Shown: piece by piece, positions 9,755 to 23,175 of the stretch | How the letters are laid out: the number at the start of each line of letters is the position of its first letter | Position numbering within the stretch: the stretch's first letter is position 1 | DNA from: Acanthaster planci | Lineage: Eukaryota; Echinodermata; Asteroidea; Valvatida; Acanthasteridae | Assembly: GCF_001949145.1 (NCBI RefSeq) | Contig: NW_019091497.1 | Span: forward strand, 729,428-789,399 | Length of the DNA: 59,972 nt | Direction: 5' to 3' | The notes under the pieces: model-generated | Seen by the model: only the letters and a program-made list of their open reading frames with translations | What the model was told of the DNA's origin: nothing | Database searches by the model: none | Position numbers and translations under genes: made by a program

Positions 9755-12700
9755 ATGTGTACCTGTAGACCAAGAAATTCTCTTTGCATGCTGTATCTCC
9801 TGGCCTTCATCTGCTTAGCAGTTAACATCATGTTTGTCTTCCACCACTTCGTCCTTGATCACACCGCCGACGAGAGGTATAAACACTTAAACAAGCTAGC
9901 CCAGGATCAAACGAGTTTAGGACGTGATCTGAAATCGAATCATGGGCACTCCAACCAAGCCCAGGCGAATCCGGGACAAGAAGCGCTGAACAGAAACCGG
10001 GAGGGGGACAATTCTCTGCAGGAAATGCTGCAAGGGAATGAAAGATTGATGAGAGGAAAAGCTGATGCCGCCTTTCAGCAAGGTAAAATGAGGGCTGGTC
10101 TGAAGAAGGAATTGAACCATCGTGAACCGGCTGATAAGTTTAAGGATGTGCCGGTCAGGCAAAATGTTGAGTACGTAAAAGATGACGTCGATGGAGAAGA
10201 GCTTCCGGCCGAGCAAAATGACAAGATGGTGAAGGATGGCGTGGGGGATGTTCTCGACGACGACGAGGAGGAATCCCCTTACTTTGAGAACGCGCGTGAG
10301 GTTGACCGTAGCGGCCCAGGGATGATGGGGGAGGCCGTGAAAATTGTCGGCCTGTCGGCGTCGGAGAACATGCGGTTGGAAGCTGGAAAGAAGAGCCACG
10401 CCTTCAACGAGTTAGCAAGCTCCAAGATGTCGCTACACAGGACGCTTCCTGATGCAAGATTCCCTGCGTAAGTTTCAATTTGATAAGTATTTGCCTATAC
10501 GGAAATGGCACTCACAGCAGCATACATGTATTAGTGGAAGAAATCTCAAAATGATAACGAAAAGAAATGTCATAAAATAATTAAGGAACTCCCAAGATTT
10601 GTCGAAAACGGTTGTACACTGCTAGGATGTGAAACTGGATTACTAAAATGCTACACCGGAGTATACCTTCTTGTGTCAACCCTTTTTATGTTTAATTATA
10701 AAGATCATAATGCTTTTATGCAAAAAGGTTATTTAACAGGAAATTGGTCAGTATATAATGAATAACGTGGCAGCTTCTCTTCCCATTGATAAAAAAAATC
10801 GCCATTTTGGTTCCTCGGTTCCCGCGAGAATGCTTACAGTAAAAATATGCGGCGATGAAGGCGGCAAACAGATCGAGCGGTTTGATGATGTCATAAAACG
10901 GCTCTTGTTCGCCCAAAGTTTCTTGACCTTACGGTCGTAATGGCGGGTAGAGTAAGTACGATGTCATTCTCTGTCTGCAAATGACCGCGGTTATCTGCTT
11001 GAAATTCATCAGGACTCTACTCCGGTTCAAATTGAGACGATCCAATTTTATCATACGATACAGTGTTGACATCATCTAGAGTTGTCTGATCAACTCTGTG
11101 GATCTAAAAGTAAATTCAAGTCGCTGTCATTGTCCGATCTCTTTTAATTCACATTCATTAATACATCAGACAGTCCCTCTATTCAACAATGTGCAACGAC
11201 CGTGTATTAACATGTCAGTTGAGAGGTGATAATGCCCGCTCCGTAAATCACGCGCTGGCACCTGGATACAAGAGAGTTTAATCAATTCTGATTGGTCAAG
11301 AGTCTCTGTGCACGCGGCGCGCCACACGTGCGCCAAGTCCATTTAAGGAGATTCTTTTGGACAAATTGCGAAAAGAATAAACCATAAAATTGACGTTGGT
11401 GCTCGGGAAAATGACAGTAAAATTCTGAACAAAATTGTAGGAAATTCATCATACAGTGTATATTGACTTCTTTTGACTCTCTGACTAAAATGGTGTTTAT
11501 GAATGGGAATAAATGTGTGCTAAACTGAACACCGAGAATGGCCTCGCCTGCGGCTCGCGCATTAGTCGCGTCCAGTCTCCTGAGCCGGTTTCAACGAATG
11601 TTGCAGACCCGCCGAGCACGTATTTCTTCCCTTTTTATTCCCTTATGGTTAATTTCGAGCAAGCACGACGCTCACGCACGCGGGCGCGTTTGGCCCGAAA
11701 TAATGAAACAGTCGTATAATTGCAGAGCTGTAGTGTGACGTCATCAAAACAGGACGCTCCCGAAAACTTTCGTTTTCATTTTGCCTGATATGAAGGAGAA
11801 CTTCAACTCGTGCTTTTGACGTCAGCAGCAATCTTTATTTAGGTTATTACATAACAAATTGTTTCAAAACTAAATTTCATAAAAGTGGAACTGTGAATTA
11901 CCAGTGTGACTGATCTTTAAACGACAAACTATAAGTCTCGTGGAAGCGCGCGGGGGGGGGCACAGGTGTACAACAAAACCGTTAATCCCAGTCGTCATTT
12001 GTGTGACAGCAACACATGAGTCAAGATACCCCCAACTTGATGATCATTTCTTTGGTGAGCTAAATTCCCTTAGTCCTTCCTACAGGTGTAAGACGCAAAC
12101 ATATCCGCACGACCTTCCGAAGACCAGCATCATCATCTGTTTCCACAACGAGGCGTGGTCTACCCTCCTCCGCACCATTCACAGCATCACGGACAGGTCG
12201 CCTCTACGCCTGATTCACGAAATCGTCCTCATTGACGATGCCAGCAATCTTGGTAGGATTCTGAAACATCTAAGAATATTTTCGAGGAAGAATCATTTTA
12301 GGAAGCTAGACAGATTTTGAGGATTTTCCCGCGTGGAAAAATTACGGTCTCACAAACGGTGTATAATTAAGTATTTCACCCTCTAATGATTAAAAGTACG
12401 TGTCGTCACTTTATTATTTGACCTTAACCTCTTTTATGAAACACTAGATGGTAGTGAAGGCAATTATAGTTTAGAGGGAATACCTACGAAGAAGACTTTG
12501 CTTTAAGAAAGATCTTTGTGATGTAAATGTAGAACAGGAAATATTACCAGATCCACGCCATGCAGTTAGTGGGATTTTTATCGAAGGAAATAACTTTTAT
12601 ACCGCAGTGTAGACCTTTGCTTGGCTACCGTCTTCGTTGGTTTCATTCGTTGTTAACATCTCCAAGATTACTGCTCTGTGTAGAGGGTATAGACCTACGT

Positions 12701-15700
12701 CTTGGGGCAGTTATCTTGCTTTTGCTATTCAAAGAAATGTCACTAAAATGAGTCTGGAAGGAAAAAAAAGGTTGTTCCATTTTATCAATGATGTGAAGTT
12801 TTGTTGCTTTTGCTCGTGGGTTGACTGGGGAACAGGACAAACATGTTATAACCGTGTCTGCATAATTTTTTTCCACGTGGAAATTTAGAGATTGTTTGGT
12901 TTGGTTGGGATTTTCCAGACCACTTGAGGGAACCCCTGGAGGACTACATTGCCCTGATTCATGAGGTGCGGATTCGTCTCCTTCGGTCCCCGGAGCGTGT
13001 TGGCTTGATCCGAGCGCGCATGCTTGGTGTAGACGCCATGAAAGGGGAGATCATCACTTTCCTTGATTCACACGTCGAAGTAAGAAGCCCCAACTGATTC
13101 GGGGTCATTTGGTGATTGCACCCTGGAAACACCCCTCTTCGGCTCCAGAGATGTCCCAGATTGTACCAAAGCGATTTTGTTCCATAATGTTTTCACATAA
13201 TGAAGCAAGATATGAGACGGAGAGAACCCCCCCTGCTTTGTGTTGGTCATTATTTTACTGGAACCTGAGGAATTTTTTTTCACAGACATCTAGGGGCATC
13301 TGTTAGATGACAATAGTCTATAGTATGTATAGCGATTGGACATGTGGGGGGGGTACCCCTCGGTCTCATTTCTTGCTGGATATATGTTTTCAACAGTGCG
13401 CTCTTGTTACTGTTCGGAGGTCGAAAAAGGTCTCTGGTTTCTGGTCAGTGCGCGCGTCGCCGTAGACCTGCGCATTGGCAAAATAAAAAAAGTGAATCCT
13501 GCTACTGCATAATTTTAACATGTTTTAGACGACGCACGGTTGAGTAATACGTGTATATACAATAAAGGGTCCCTCTGGGCCCCCATACATTTAGTCGGGC
13601 ACTCTTTTTTTTCAGATGACATCACCTCTGTATTATACATTTATATCTGGGAACCAGAGAAACGAGGTGGTCTTATGTCCTTCGTACACCTACCAGCTGA
13701 AAACGTTTTTAAATAGTAAATAGTGAGGGGGCTGGTCTATTTCAGTGTTGGTAGTGGCGGTACGTAGCTACGCATGCAGTCGCGATGGACATCACGCGTT
13801 ATACCCACATCATTTCTAGGGGGGAAAAAGTGAGTGGGAAAAAAAGCCTGTCGCCGCACCACTTTTGGAGTCAGCCTCTGACCTGAAACCAGGGACTTTT
13901 TAATTTTTTTTGCCTAATACCTCAACCGAACCGAACTTTAACCCAATTGCATGCTATAGGCCTCGTCGCTATCAAAACCACCCCATTGGAAAGTGTTACT
14001 TTGTGAATCAAACAGTCAACTCAACGAGAAATTACTTAAATGACACTTGTACACAATTTATCGCTTCACAACAATGGTTATAGCAATCCACCACCCAAAA
14101 GTAGCACAAAGTTGTAATGTTCTGCTTTGTGTTTTCCGAAAAAACATCCTCGGATTATTTCAATATACCGAGATTTCCCAGCCTTAAACCAGTCATTCAG
14201 CAAACTCACAAACAAGTTCCCGCAGCCCACTGCTTATGAAGGTACTCTTCTCTTCGCCTTTGAGACCAAAAACAAACAAACAAACAAAACAAAACAAAAC
14301 AAAACAACCGAGACTGATAATTTCCCCGTACATGTACAAAGGCTACCGCATGTATCAGTGTATTCCATGCCATACTCTCATGCGGCATTGCTTTGCAGGT
14401 TATGGTTGGCTGGTTGGAGCCCCTACTTGCCCGTGTCGCCGCTGACCGGACCAGGGTTGTCTTGCCCGTCGTGGATGAAATCAGCCAGGAGGACTTCAGG
14501 TATCATGTGGTCCCTGAACCACTCCAGAGGGGTGGATTTAATTGGCGCTTCCAGTACCGGTGGGTGGAAGACCCCGGATATCCCTATCGTTCGTCCAAGG
14601 CAGACCCCATACAGTGAGTAAATCTTTAAATGCACTCTTCCCTGTGAACATTCTTCTACAGAGCTAAACTTCAAAAAGTCACATGGAAAGTTAGCATCGG
14701 GTAAAACAGCCGCATTGAATGCTTATATAAGTGTAGGCAACTGTGGTGTGTGTCTATGAATAAACCACTTCGCCAACAATGCCTTCTGTCAGTTAACCCT
14801 GGTAGCTTGGTAGTATCTCTGAGGGCAAAGCTGGTCATTCTGTGACATCACTTCAAGCTTGCTCGGCCAACGAGAGCGTACCTGGTCTGATAAGCAGGGG
14901 GAGGGGTTAGAATTGACAATATCTCAGGAGTCAGATACGGTCTGCAAGGTCCAAGACCTCTTTAATAATAAGATGCATGCTGGTCTGGCAAACATCTCCA
15001 AAATTGTTATGCATCTCCTATTATTTTGAGCTGTGATTTTTACGCGAATACCTATCGCAATTTACTTTCACGTCCACAAAGTTGGGTTATTTCCAGCTAA
15101 ATCTGCTCGTTTCGTGTTTCGAATCGCAGGTCCCCGGCCATGCCGGGTGGTCTTCTCACCATGGACAAGGAATTCTTCATCAAACTCGGCGGCTACGACC
15201 CCGGAATGGAAATCTGGGGCGGAGAGAATCTTGAGGAGTCTCTGAAGGTGATACGTACCCACTATTTCTTTTTTCTTTGAGCTCCCGCAGGATTGCTCGA
15301 TACTGAAAACAAATGCATTTTTCTGTGTGGGCTTTGAAAAGGTCCGTGCACCCGAGGGGCGGGTTTGACTGTGGAAAGGACTCAATTCGTCTCTGGGATC
15401 AGGTTTTTTTTTCAACCAAAAAAACAAGTTACTTTCTATAGCTTGTTATTTTACAGGAATCCATGCATGAACTGAAATCAAGACCCGGTGAAGCAGTTCA
15501 CGCATTTATAATCTTCGTGAGTCAGATCGTGACGAATACCTGGCAGCAATTTGATTTGGCATCGACTTCCTTTATACTCAAACTGGCCAATAATCAGTGC
15601 GTGCGGCTCTGTCTTGTTACGTATCTGGGATCCTACACCGTCCGTTTTGTTTTTTGCAGCACACGCGCACTCTTCACTGTTTTTCTCTCCGACAGATCTG

Positions 15701-18700
15701 GACCTGCGGTGGCAGCATTGAGATCATCCCTTGCTCGCGCGTGGGTCACATCTACCGCAACCGATCTCCCTATTCCTTCCTGGGCAAGAAACCGATGGAT
15801 GTAGCCGAGAGGAACGCTATGAGAGTGGTGGAGGTAACTGATTTCGTTGACACTGACTGTTTTACCAGGTTCAATGAATGAGACCCTCTATTAAGACCGC
15901 ATGGCATGGTTAATGGTGCGTCTGGACTGGAACCAAGAGTGTCATATTAACGCTTCTATCGGCACACTTGTGTTTACGGCACCTGTTAGTAATAATTCTA
16001 AGAACTTTCGGTCAATTCTTCAAAGACCTGGTGAACGAAGTTTATTGATTTTCCCTCCGTTAATTCTCTGGATGTCGTAGTAAGTTCTCCAGTAGAGAGG
16101 TGTTTGACGGCATAATAAAAACTGAAAGTTGGAAATCTAATCAGTCAAATTAATTTTCTTTTCAAAAATGGATTCCTTCCGTAAAATGGTCGATCCAAGC
16201 AGCAGGTCGTTTGTCATCAGCATACCTCCAAAGCTTTTAAACGATTTGTGTTGTAAGGTATGGACGGACGATTACAAGGAGCACTTTTATAACCGGCTTC
16301 CTCACCTCCGGAGCAAAGACTTTGGGGACGTAGGGAAGCGCCGGCAGCTGAGAGCAAAGCTCGGCTGCAAGAGCTTCGAGTGGTACCTGAAGAACGTGTA
16401 CCAGGAGCTGTACGTGCCGGACATGGACGAGGTGCAGAAGTATTCTGCTGCGGTAAGTACTGTGGTGATCCGAGGGTTCCTCGGGCTGCATGTTATCGCC
16501 AATACTGCTGCCGACTATAGTAGCTATGTGTTGCGCCTTCAGTATAATCTGTCTTGAGCAGAAGCACCCCTTCATCGGTTGAAAGGGTCCATGTTGGTCG
16601 GGAGTGTTCATTTTTACGCTCTGTCTTGGTCCAGCTTGGGGCTCATAATCTCATGTCTCTACAGATAGCTACCCCAAAACCTCGAGGTTGAGTGTAAATT
16701 GCATAGAATCCTGTTGGATTTTGCATAGGTACAGGGTTTTGAAAACTTGGAAAACCTCCAGTGATCCAATAAGGAGCCAGCTCGGTGTTTAAAAACGAGC
16801 GAGGTCATTCGGGAACAAAGCACGCGCGCGAGTCCGCGGACGGCCACCCCCCGACAGGGCAGGCCTCGCACGCGCGTCCGAATGACCTCGAACGCACATC
16901 CTGTCAGCGTGCGCTGCCGTTGGAATACCGAACTGGCTTTGCGCACCAAAATCAACGGAAACAAGCCCATCTCTATTCTGAATCCCGCTTACATGAAATG
17001 GAAAAATCCACCAGTGTCTGCTGAGGCTGTGTGCCGAGCAGGCATTGCTGTTTATTTAGCTATAGGAGCCACAAACAACCCGAGTTGCACACAGCCTTGG
17101 TCTCGGCCCTTATAGGAATTCCCATCAAATATCTCAATACACCTAAGAATTGCTCATGAACCTGTTTTCCCCCCTAGATTTCCAGTAAGTCCGGGGTGTG
17201 TTTGGATTCAAACGATCAGAATGGACAGACTGGGAAGAGGTTGATCGTGTGGGGTTGCCATGGACTCGGAGGAAACCAGGTAAGCACAACGGAAGATGAG
17301 GTCAAAGAGTCAGAGTTCATTCAAGGAAGTATGTAATATTGGTATAACTTTACTGCGACTGGAATAACATGTGCTTCACGCACATTTAGAAGTCGCAAGC
17401 TAGCGACTGTTTCCCAGTATAGAGACTCGTCTACAATTCCCCACCGTTACAAAATCGCTCGCGACACATGTTCGATCGAAATGGAATTTTCGTCTGTCTG
17501 GTATCTAGACCCAGATGGATAAATGTTATCGACAGAGCAATGCTTTTGATGAACAAGGGTTTGCTTGCAGTTAGCCAGCTATGACAGGAGGATAGCGCCT
17601 CTGAAGAAAAATTGTTAACTTTAAATAACCTACACGCCATGCACGTAGCCTGAACTTTTAAACTGGGCTTTGCTCCTCTGCTGACGCGTTTTTAGTAGCT
17701 GCGTTCAGTGTTATTCAAAGCTTCTGGAAAAAATGGCAATCTTGCTAGAGTTGCTCAATCAAATCGAGCGTCCTGGGGTCCGTTGGCCGATTCTGATCCT
17801 GTGTAAACTAATATCATATCCGAAGTAGCGGTAACAACAGTAACAGCGACTGCGGATGAAATCTTTCCTTTGGGCTAGCACACTTTTAACTTTTGGCTTA
17901 ACCTTTGAAAAGCTCGCTGACAGCACTGCTTTTTACGTGAAGGGCAAATCCCAATACACTGTATAGTGAATTTCATCAATAGTCAGACCAATCTTTCAAC
18001 GTCCGTGGAAGATTAATTCAAAAGGTCAGTCAGTTGGCTGTCTACCTTGAAGGCAACTGGGGACATTTCTGTATGATTATACAGAAAACCTGGTCGGTTT
18101 TGTTAACGTTGCCGTCGCTGCAGTTGTCCTGCACTTGCAAGATCCTTCAATATTCACCAGGACTTTGGGGGACATTGCATCATTGAATCAAGAGAGTTAC
18201 ACCGTTGGTTGTTTCTGTAAGTTGAAAGCAATCCCTTAGGGATAGATGTAAATATTATTCAAATTCATATTGGACTATTTCAGTATTTTGAGCTCACCAA
18301 CAAGGGACAGCTTCGGAACGACGAACTTTGTCTGGAGCCCGATAACCTCAATCGCTACGTCCTCTTGCAAAAGTGCGCCCCCATCGGGAAAAGGCTAACC
18401 AAACAGACATGGAGATACGAAGAGCAGGTAACACACGGAGTCATCTTGCTATGCAGTGTGCTTCCTCTCAAACAAATCTACGACTGAATAATGTCCTCTT
18501 TAAAACATCAAATATAACCCAAACGGTTTTAAAAGATATGCAAGAGTAAACACAAGCACTTCAAATGAATTTGTGTCACATTTCATGAAAAAAAGTTACC
18601 CGGTATTCCATATTCTAGTGCACAGCAGTGTCAGCATCTCCCTTAAAATGAAATTGTAACATTTCTTCTTCGTTGTCTTCTCTGTTTTCTCAGAATGACG

Positions 18701-20123
18701 TAATCTACAGTCAGAATTCGCATCTTGGCATGAACAGAAAAAAGCCTTTCTAAGCTTGTTAAGTTACTTAACTTGAGCTCTGAAGACAAATGATTCTGCA
18801 TTCGATTTGGATTCTTCCATATTTATTTGAACAGATAAAATCAGAGAAAACATGTTTGTGCTCTTTAGCTGAGAGTGCAGGCTGATACTTTATGTTTGAA
18901 GTGGACAGGACGCTTGCATCATTGTTTGTTTGGATGTAAATCAAAATAAATAAATACAACTGACACTGAATCCTCCAATCAAATCGTTGTTGAATTCATA
19001 CTTTATTCTTCTCAACATTGTTGGCACGTAAAAAGCCTGAATACAAAAGATGCAGTAGAAAAATAAAATAGTTATTTTCATCAGGAACAAGTTTTACTAC
19101 AAGTTTGGTTACACACGATCTTAGTTTTGCTTTTTAAGGAAATAAAGGAGCACGTGAAAAAAATACTTCTTATTCAAGTTCACTTCACTTTGGTTGCAAA
19201 ATGTACAGCATCGCCGAACCTTCAAAACAGTAAATGGTAATACTGAATATCAGCACTCAAACCTATAAAGCTGAAAAAATATTGAGCTTCCATTAAGCAT
19301 TCGGGTTTTTCTTAAAACTTAAACCCTTGTGGATCAACTTAATCGATACAATTTCAGGCAGTTTTTTTATGGAGTAGTAAGCACGCATTCTGACTTTGCC
19401 CAGAAATCATAGTTTCTATCAGCGAGGCAGTTTTAATTTATCTTTTGAAAAAATATTGCAATCTCTGCTTTTATTTCAAAAACGTCTACTTATGTTCATC
19501 ACTGCTAAGCAAAATTATGTTGCCCATGCACCAATGATTAGGATTACTCTAGCGGGCTGTTGTGGAAACATTTGGTGGTTCATGTTCCGTAAATGCTTAC
19601 GTAAGTTGTTTAAAATCCCTTACAATAATAAGACGTCCCAAAATGGTAACTACATGTTGAGAAGTTACATGAGATCAGTGACATCCACAATATCAAGGAT
19701 AAACGCATGTGTTCTAGCAAACATCATACATTGTGTAATTTGAGAATATGAGCGCGTGTTTTCTTTAGGAAATTAGTCGATGACCGGTTGATGTTGTAGT
19801 TTTGGCTTATTGTGTGACGTTCAGAGCATTTTATTTCCAACAAATCGAGTTGAATTTTTGACAGCCTGCCGTTCTGTGCGCATTACACATCACTTATCGT
19901 TGTAGTGTATGGTATGCTTGTATTGATAAAACGCCTTTCTGTAGTGGTAAATCATAATGCTTTTTATAACCGGCACTGCGACGTTCTGTTTTTTTAGGGC
20001 AGCAGAATACGACACGTCCCTTCAAGCCTGTGCTTGCATGTGGCCAAGGCGGAGAAAGGAACCGAAGTGGAGATCCGAATGTGCCGGAGCATGGACCTGG
20101 GCCAGAAGTGGACGTTCACGTGA
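9755..20123 (+). CDS. GALNT: Polypeptide N-acetylgalactosaminyltransferase (GT27)
   Basis: Golgi type II membrane enzyme that transfers GalNAc from UDP-GalNAc to Ser/Thr, the first step of mucin-type O-glycosylation. Ten coding exons: 9755-10467, 12086-12252, 12919-13079, 14399-14613, 15130-15247, 15696-15833, 16258-16452, 17178-17279, 18284-18427, 19998-20123. All phases agree; 692 residues. Domains: cytosolic tail 1-8, membrane anchor about 10-29, long charged stem to about 235, catalytic GT-A domain about 239-540 and ricin-type lectin domain about 565-692. Catalytic marks are [12 protein letters not shown], metal-binding DSH (Asp343, His345), WGGEN at 448-452 and the third metal ligand His476 in SRVGHIYR. 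The lectin repeats carry CLDSN, LCLEPDN with QTWRY, and LCLHVA with QKWTF. The usual CxC after DSH is absent (VEVM). Start chosen because the ATG at 9755 follows a strong acceptor. Exon 7 uses a weak acceptor (gttgtaag). Subtype unresolved. Confidence 0.95.
14265..14307 (+). repeat. AAAC/AAAAC simple repeat
   Basis: A short (CAAA)n-(CAAAA)n microsatellite in GALNT intron 3, just before exon 4. It creates a spurious TNKQTK-type reading frame. Confidence 0.85.
16800..16890. repeat. GC-rich inverted repeat in GALNT intron
   Basis: cgaggtcattcgg at 16800-16812 is perfectly inverted at 16878-16890. CpG-rich cacgcgcg blocks lie inside both arms. The sequence could form a hairpin; its origin (MITE, regulatory site or chance) is unknown. 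Confidence 0.5.
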
Positions 20124-20197
20124 TAAGTCTGGCATAGGGCAACAATACTTGCCTATACAGTGTTGAGTAGGCGGGGTTCGCTTTCTGTCTTAATATC

Positions 20198-20203
20198 AAT
20201 AAA
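20198..20203 (+). terminator. Poly(A) signal of GALNT
   Basis: AATAAA lies 75 bases after the GALNT stop codon, followed by a G/T-rich stretch. This is the natural 3' end of the transcript. Confidence 0.7.
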
Positions 20204-23175
20204 GTGGGGCTCAGTGTGAAACCTTTAATACAGAGGCAATCAACTTTATTCAAAGGTCGGCCATGTTGAATTGAGAGCGAGATTATTATTATTTTTTTAA
20301 TTCTTGGAACCTCTGAGTAAAACCATAAAGCCATGAACTAAAATTCATTACTGATGAATTTCATTTACGATGATGACTAATTTGAAATAAGTGATTTATT
20401 ACACCTAAATGTTTTAAGCAATCTGTTTTTACAAAATGAGAGTGAGGCATGGCTCCCAAAACAGTCTGGCACTACCCTATTCGTTGTATAAAATAGCTTC
20501 AGGGAACATGATAAAAAGGGCTTCCTTCTGAATAAGGTCTATTGACGACAAACGTTAGAGTTTCCTTATATACATGTACCTAGCATCCTTTTAGGTGATT
20601 GTTAAGTTAAATTCTGCTTTTAGTTGAATTCGTTAGTACAAGATGTTTTAAGTAGCTTTCTGGTTATCAGTTGGTTTTAGTTTGCACGAGGTACAAGCAT
20701 CTAAGTGGTCCAACGAGTATCTTTAAACTGAACTTGTCAGAGACATTTAGCGCTATTTTTATTTTTGTAGCTTGTCTAGTACAGAACTCTCGAGACGAGT
20801 CGGTAAACACGTTTAAAACACGTTTGGTTGGTGTTGCAAAAAGGTTTGACCAAAGGTATCCTTGAAAAAAAAAATGATGAAAACTGACGTATGCTCTTAG
20901 TATATTTGAAATAACCGGGTGTCTCTCAAACTGTTTTCACAAAAGAAGAACTTATCGAAATGTTAATTTCAGAACCACACGTTAAATTCAGACTTTTCAG
21001 GCTGCAGATTTTTGTGGAAGAGTCTTTCAGGATGACTTGACACGAAAAATCAAAAGAAAAAATAACGGCAATTTACCGCGAACAAATGTCCCAGCGATGG
21101 TCTTGTATCTTCATGTGCAGTGGGCGTGGTTTAAACTGAAGTGGCGTCACACTTGCGAACCGGATACTGCATGTACTGCCTCGACCCCACGGGCGCGCGA
21201 GGAAGTCCAACACAGAGAGCCTCGGTTTCGATGCGGATATGCGCAGACGGCGTTAATGTGAAATCCCTCTATTACATTGCGTGCTTCAGCATGACTGCTG
21301 CAATACCATATAGTCGTGGTTATATGCGAATCAACCGGAAATGAGTCAGAGGTGACAAGAACATTGAACGGTAGATAAAGAATACCACAGGAATGGTATT
21401 TACACGGTTCTTTGAATAGCTTGTTGTGAGATGGATTGTGATAATAAGAGCATTTCTCGGCTATTATTGATTTTAATATGTGACAATTTTGCAGATGATG
21501 ATAAAGTTTTGTAAATTGTATTCCGAATTTGTACAGTGCGCAGCTGCATAGTTTAAGGCAGTTATTTCTTCATAAAGCAGTGTATACAATAGATGCGGCG
21601 TTTTTCTCATTTTTTCAAGAGCAATAAATAAATAAAGCAGTTTTGAGCTTTTCATTCGAATATGCATTTGCATCCTTACTTTTCTACGCTTCGTGTGGAG
21701 ATTAAAATCTCTCTCGACTAGTTGGGTAATTAAACCGTTTCTGGTGAAATCGACATTATCGAACCTTTGCACAATTTTCACCAGCTTAAATTATTTCTTG
21801 AAATGCACATGTACATGACATATTTACAATGTCAAAGGGAAATAGTAAAAACTGAAATGTATAAACGAGTTCAAGGCAACCTAATAAATAATTACACATC
21901 TTATGAGACCTGAACTCCCATACCCATTTGAGGAGAATGATACATGTAGGCCTATCATTCACTGTTGCTTGCTCTATGATTAGAGCAAGCAACATCGGTT
22001 ATCAAGTCCAGGTTTGTTTGAGTTTTGAAACTACTTCCACGCGCCTGAATCGTTCTGCATTTCCCACCGTTATTGTTAGAAGACAGAGGGCACTGGTGAG
22101 TGTATTGGTGGCACATCGGGGGGGGGGACTGGTTGCGCTGGATTAGATGTTGGAAAAGTGGTACCGGGCCCGTCGTCCACCATCGTTGTCGTTCATTTCG
22201 ATCTGTTAAGAGCAAACAGGACTCGTTGTGTAATAAAGGCGAGTATTTTTTTCGGGGGGGGAGCGCTGCCCAATGGCTCAGGGAGGATAAATAGGGATAA
22301 TTGGATATTGAAAGTTTATCATTTTACGCTAGAAATGTTCCAGTAGGCCTACTGCTTAGGAGCCAAGGGGCGAGTTTCCATGCCATCGACTCTTCCAAGA
22401 CCCGACGTCCTCTCTCCGGAGTCGTGTGGCGTAAATTGCACAAGGAAACAAATCTTAGGCCTAGGCTATACGCTGTTTTACCACTGTGCCAAATTGAAAT
22501 AATTTGATTTTTATTTGATCGGCAGATCCATTAAATGTGTTTATATAGTGCCAATTCGACAAGGCAAATTACATTCGGCACGGCAAGCTCTCGGTGTTGT
22601 GAATGGCAGCGACAACGTAAATATATAGCCTCGGCCATGCTCGATGTTCAGATTTCTTAAACTTTTTGCTGGTGCATTGACTTCAAGGTAGCGATGTGCG
22701 AACGCTTATTACCAAGTTCTTCAGCGTTCACCCATTCTGTCAACAGTGCACTGCAAATGTAATGTTTGGGATGGAAAGACCCCAACAAATTACCGCGTTT
22801 GCTTGCTTTGCGTTTCTGAGTTACATTTCGACAGAAAGCCTGCTAACATGTGTAAATTGTTATAAAGAACGTCATCCTTTCTAGTCCAATGAGGGACTCA
22901 AACCGGAATTTAGTTTTTCAAAAATACCCAAGAAAAACGAACTTTGACGTGTGTGGCACTGTAATGAGGTGTTCTCGTTATACCGAACAATAACTTAAAA
23001 TCAGAATTTAATTCAACTTTAACGAGGGAAAACAATGGCACAGAGCTGTTGATAAAGTGCGTGAAAATTCTAAACATGACGGAAAAGCCAGTGTGAAGCA
23101 ATAATTATGCGATCGGTACTGCCATTATACGAATTTGGTTGTTGGGCGATCGCAAAAGCCATGAAGTACACTTAC
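20204..23175. other. Interval between GALNT and mucin A (convergent)
   Basis: It should hold the terminal coding exon and 3' untranslated region of mucin A (minus strand), which I could not identify with confidence. Short open continuations follow minus-strand acceptors near 22957 (starting CHTRQSSF) and near 23047 (starting LCAIVF); neither is convincing. A poly-G tract lies near 22121 and no other gene is seen. Confidence 0.35.

Noticed and set aside
14127-14621. 164-codon ORF overlapping GALNT exon 4
   Set aside because: Wrong frame for the exon; the GALNT motif [11 protein letters not shown] is read in another frame starting at 14399.
21473-21790. Minus-strand ORF with FDNVDFTRNGLITQLVE as a mucin A terminal exon
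   Set aside because: Acceptor has no pyrimidine tract and there is no counterpart in mucin B.
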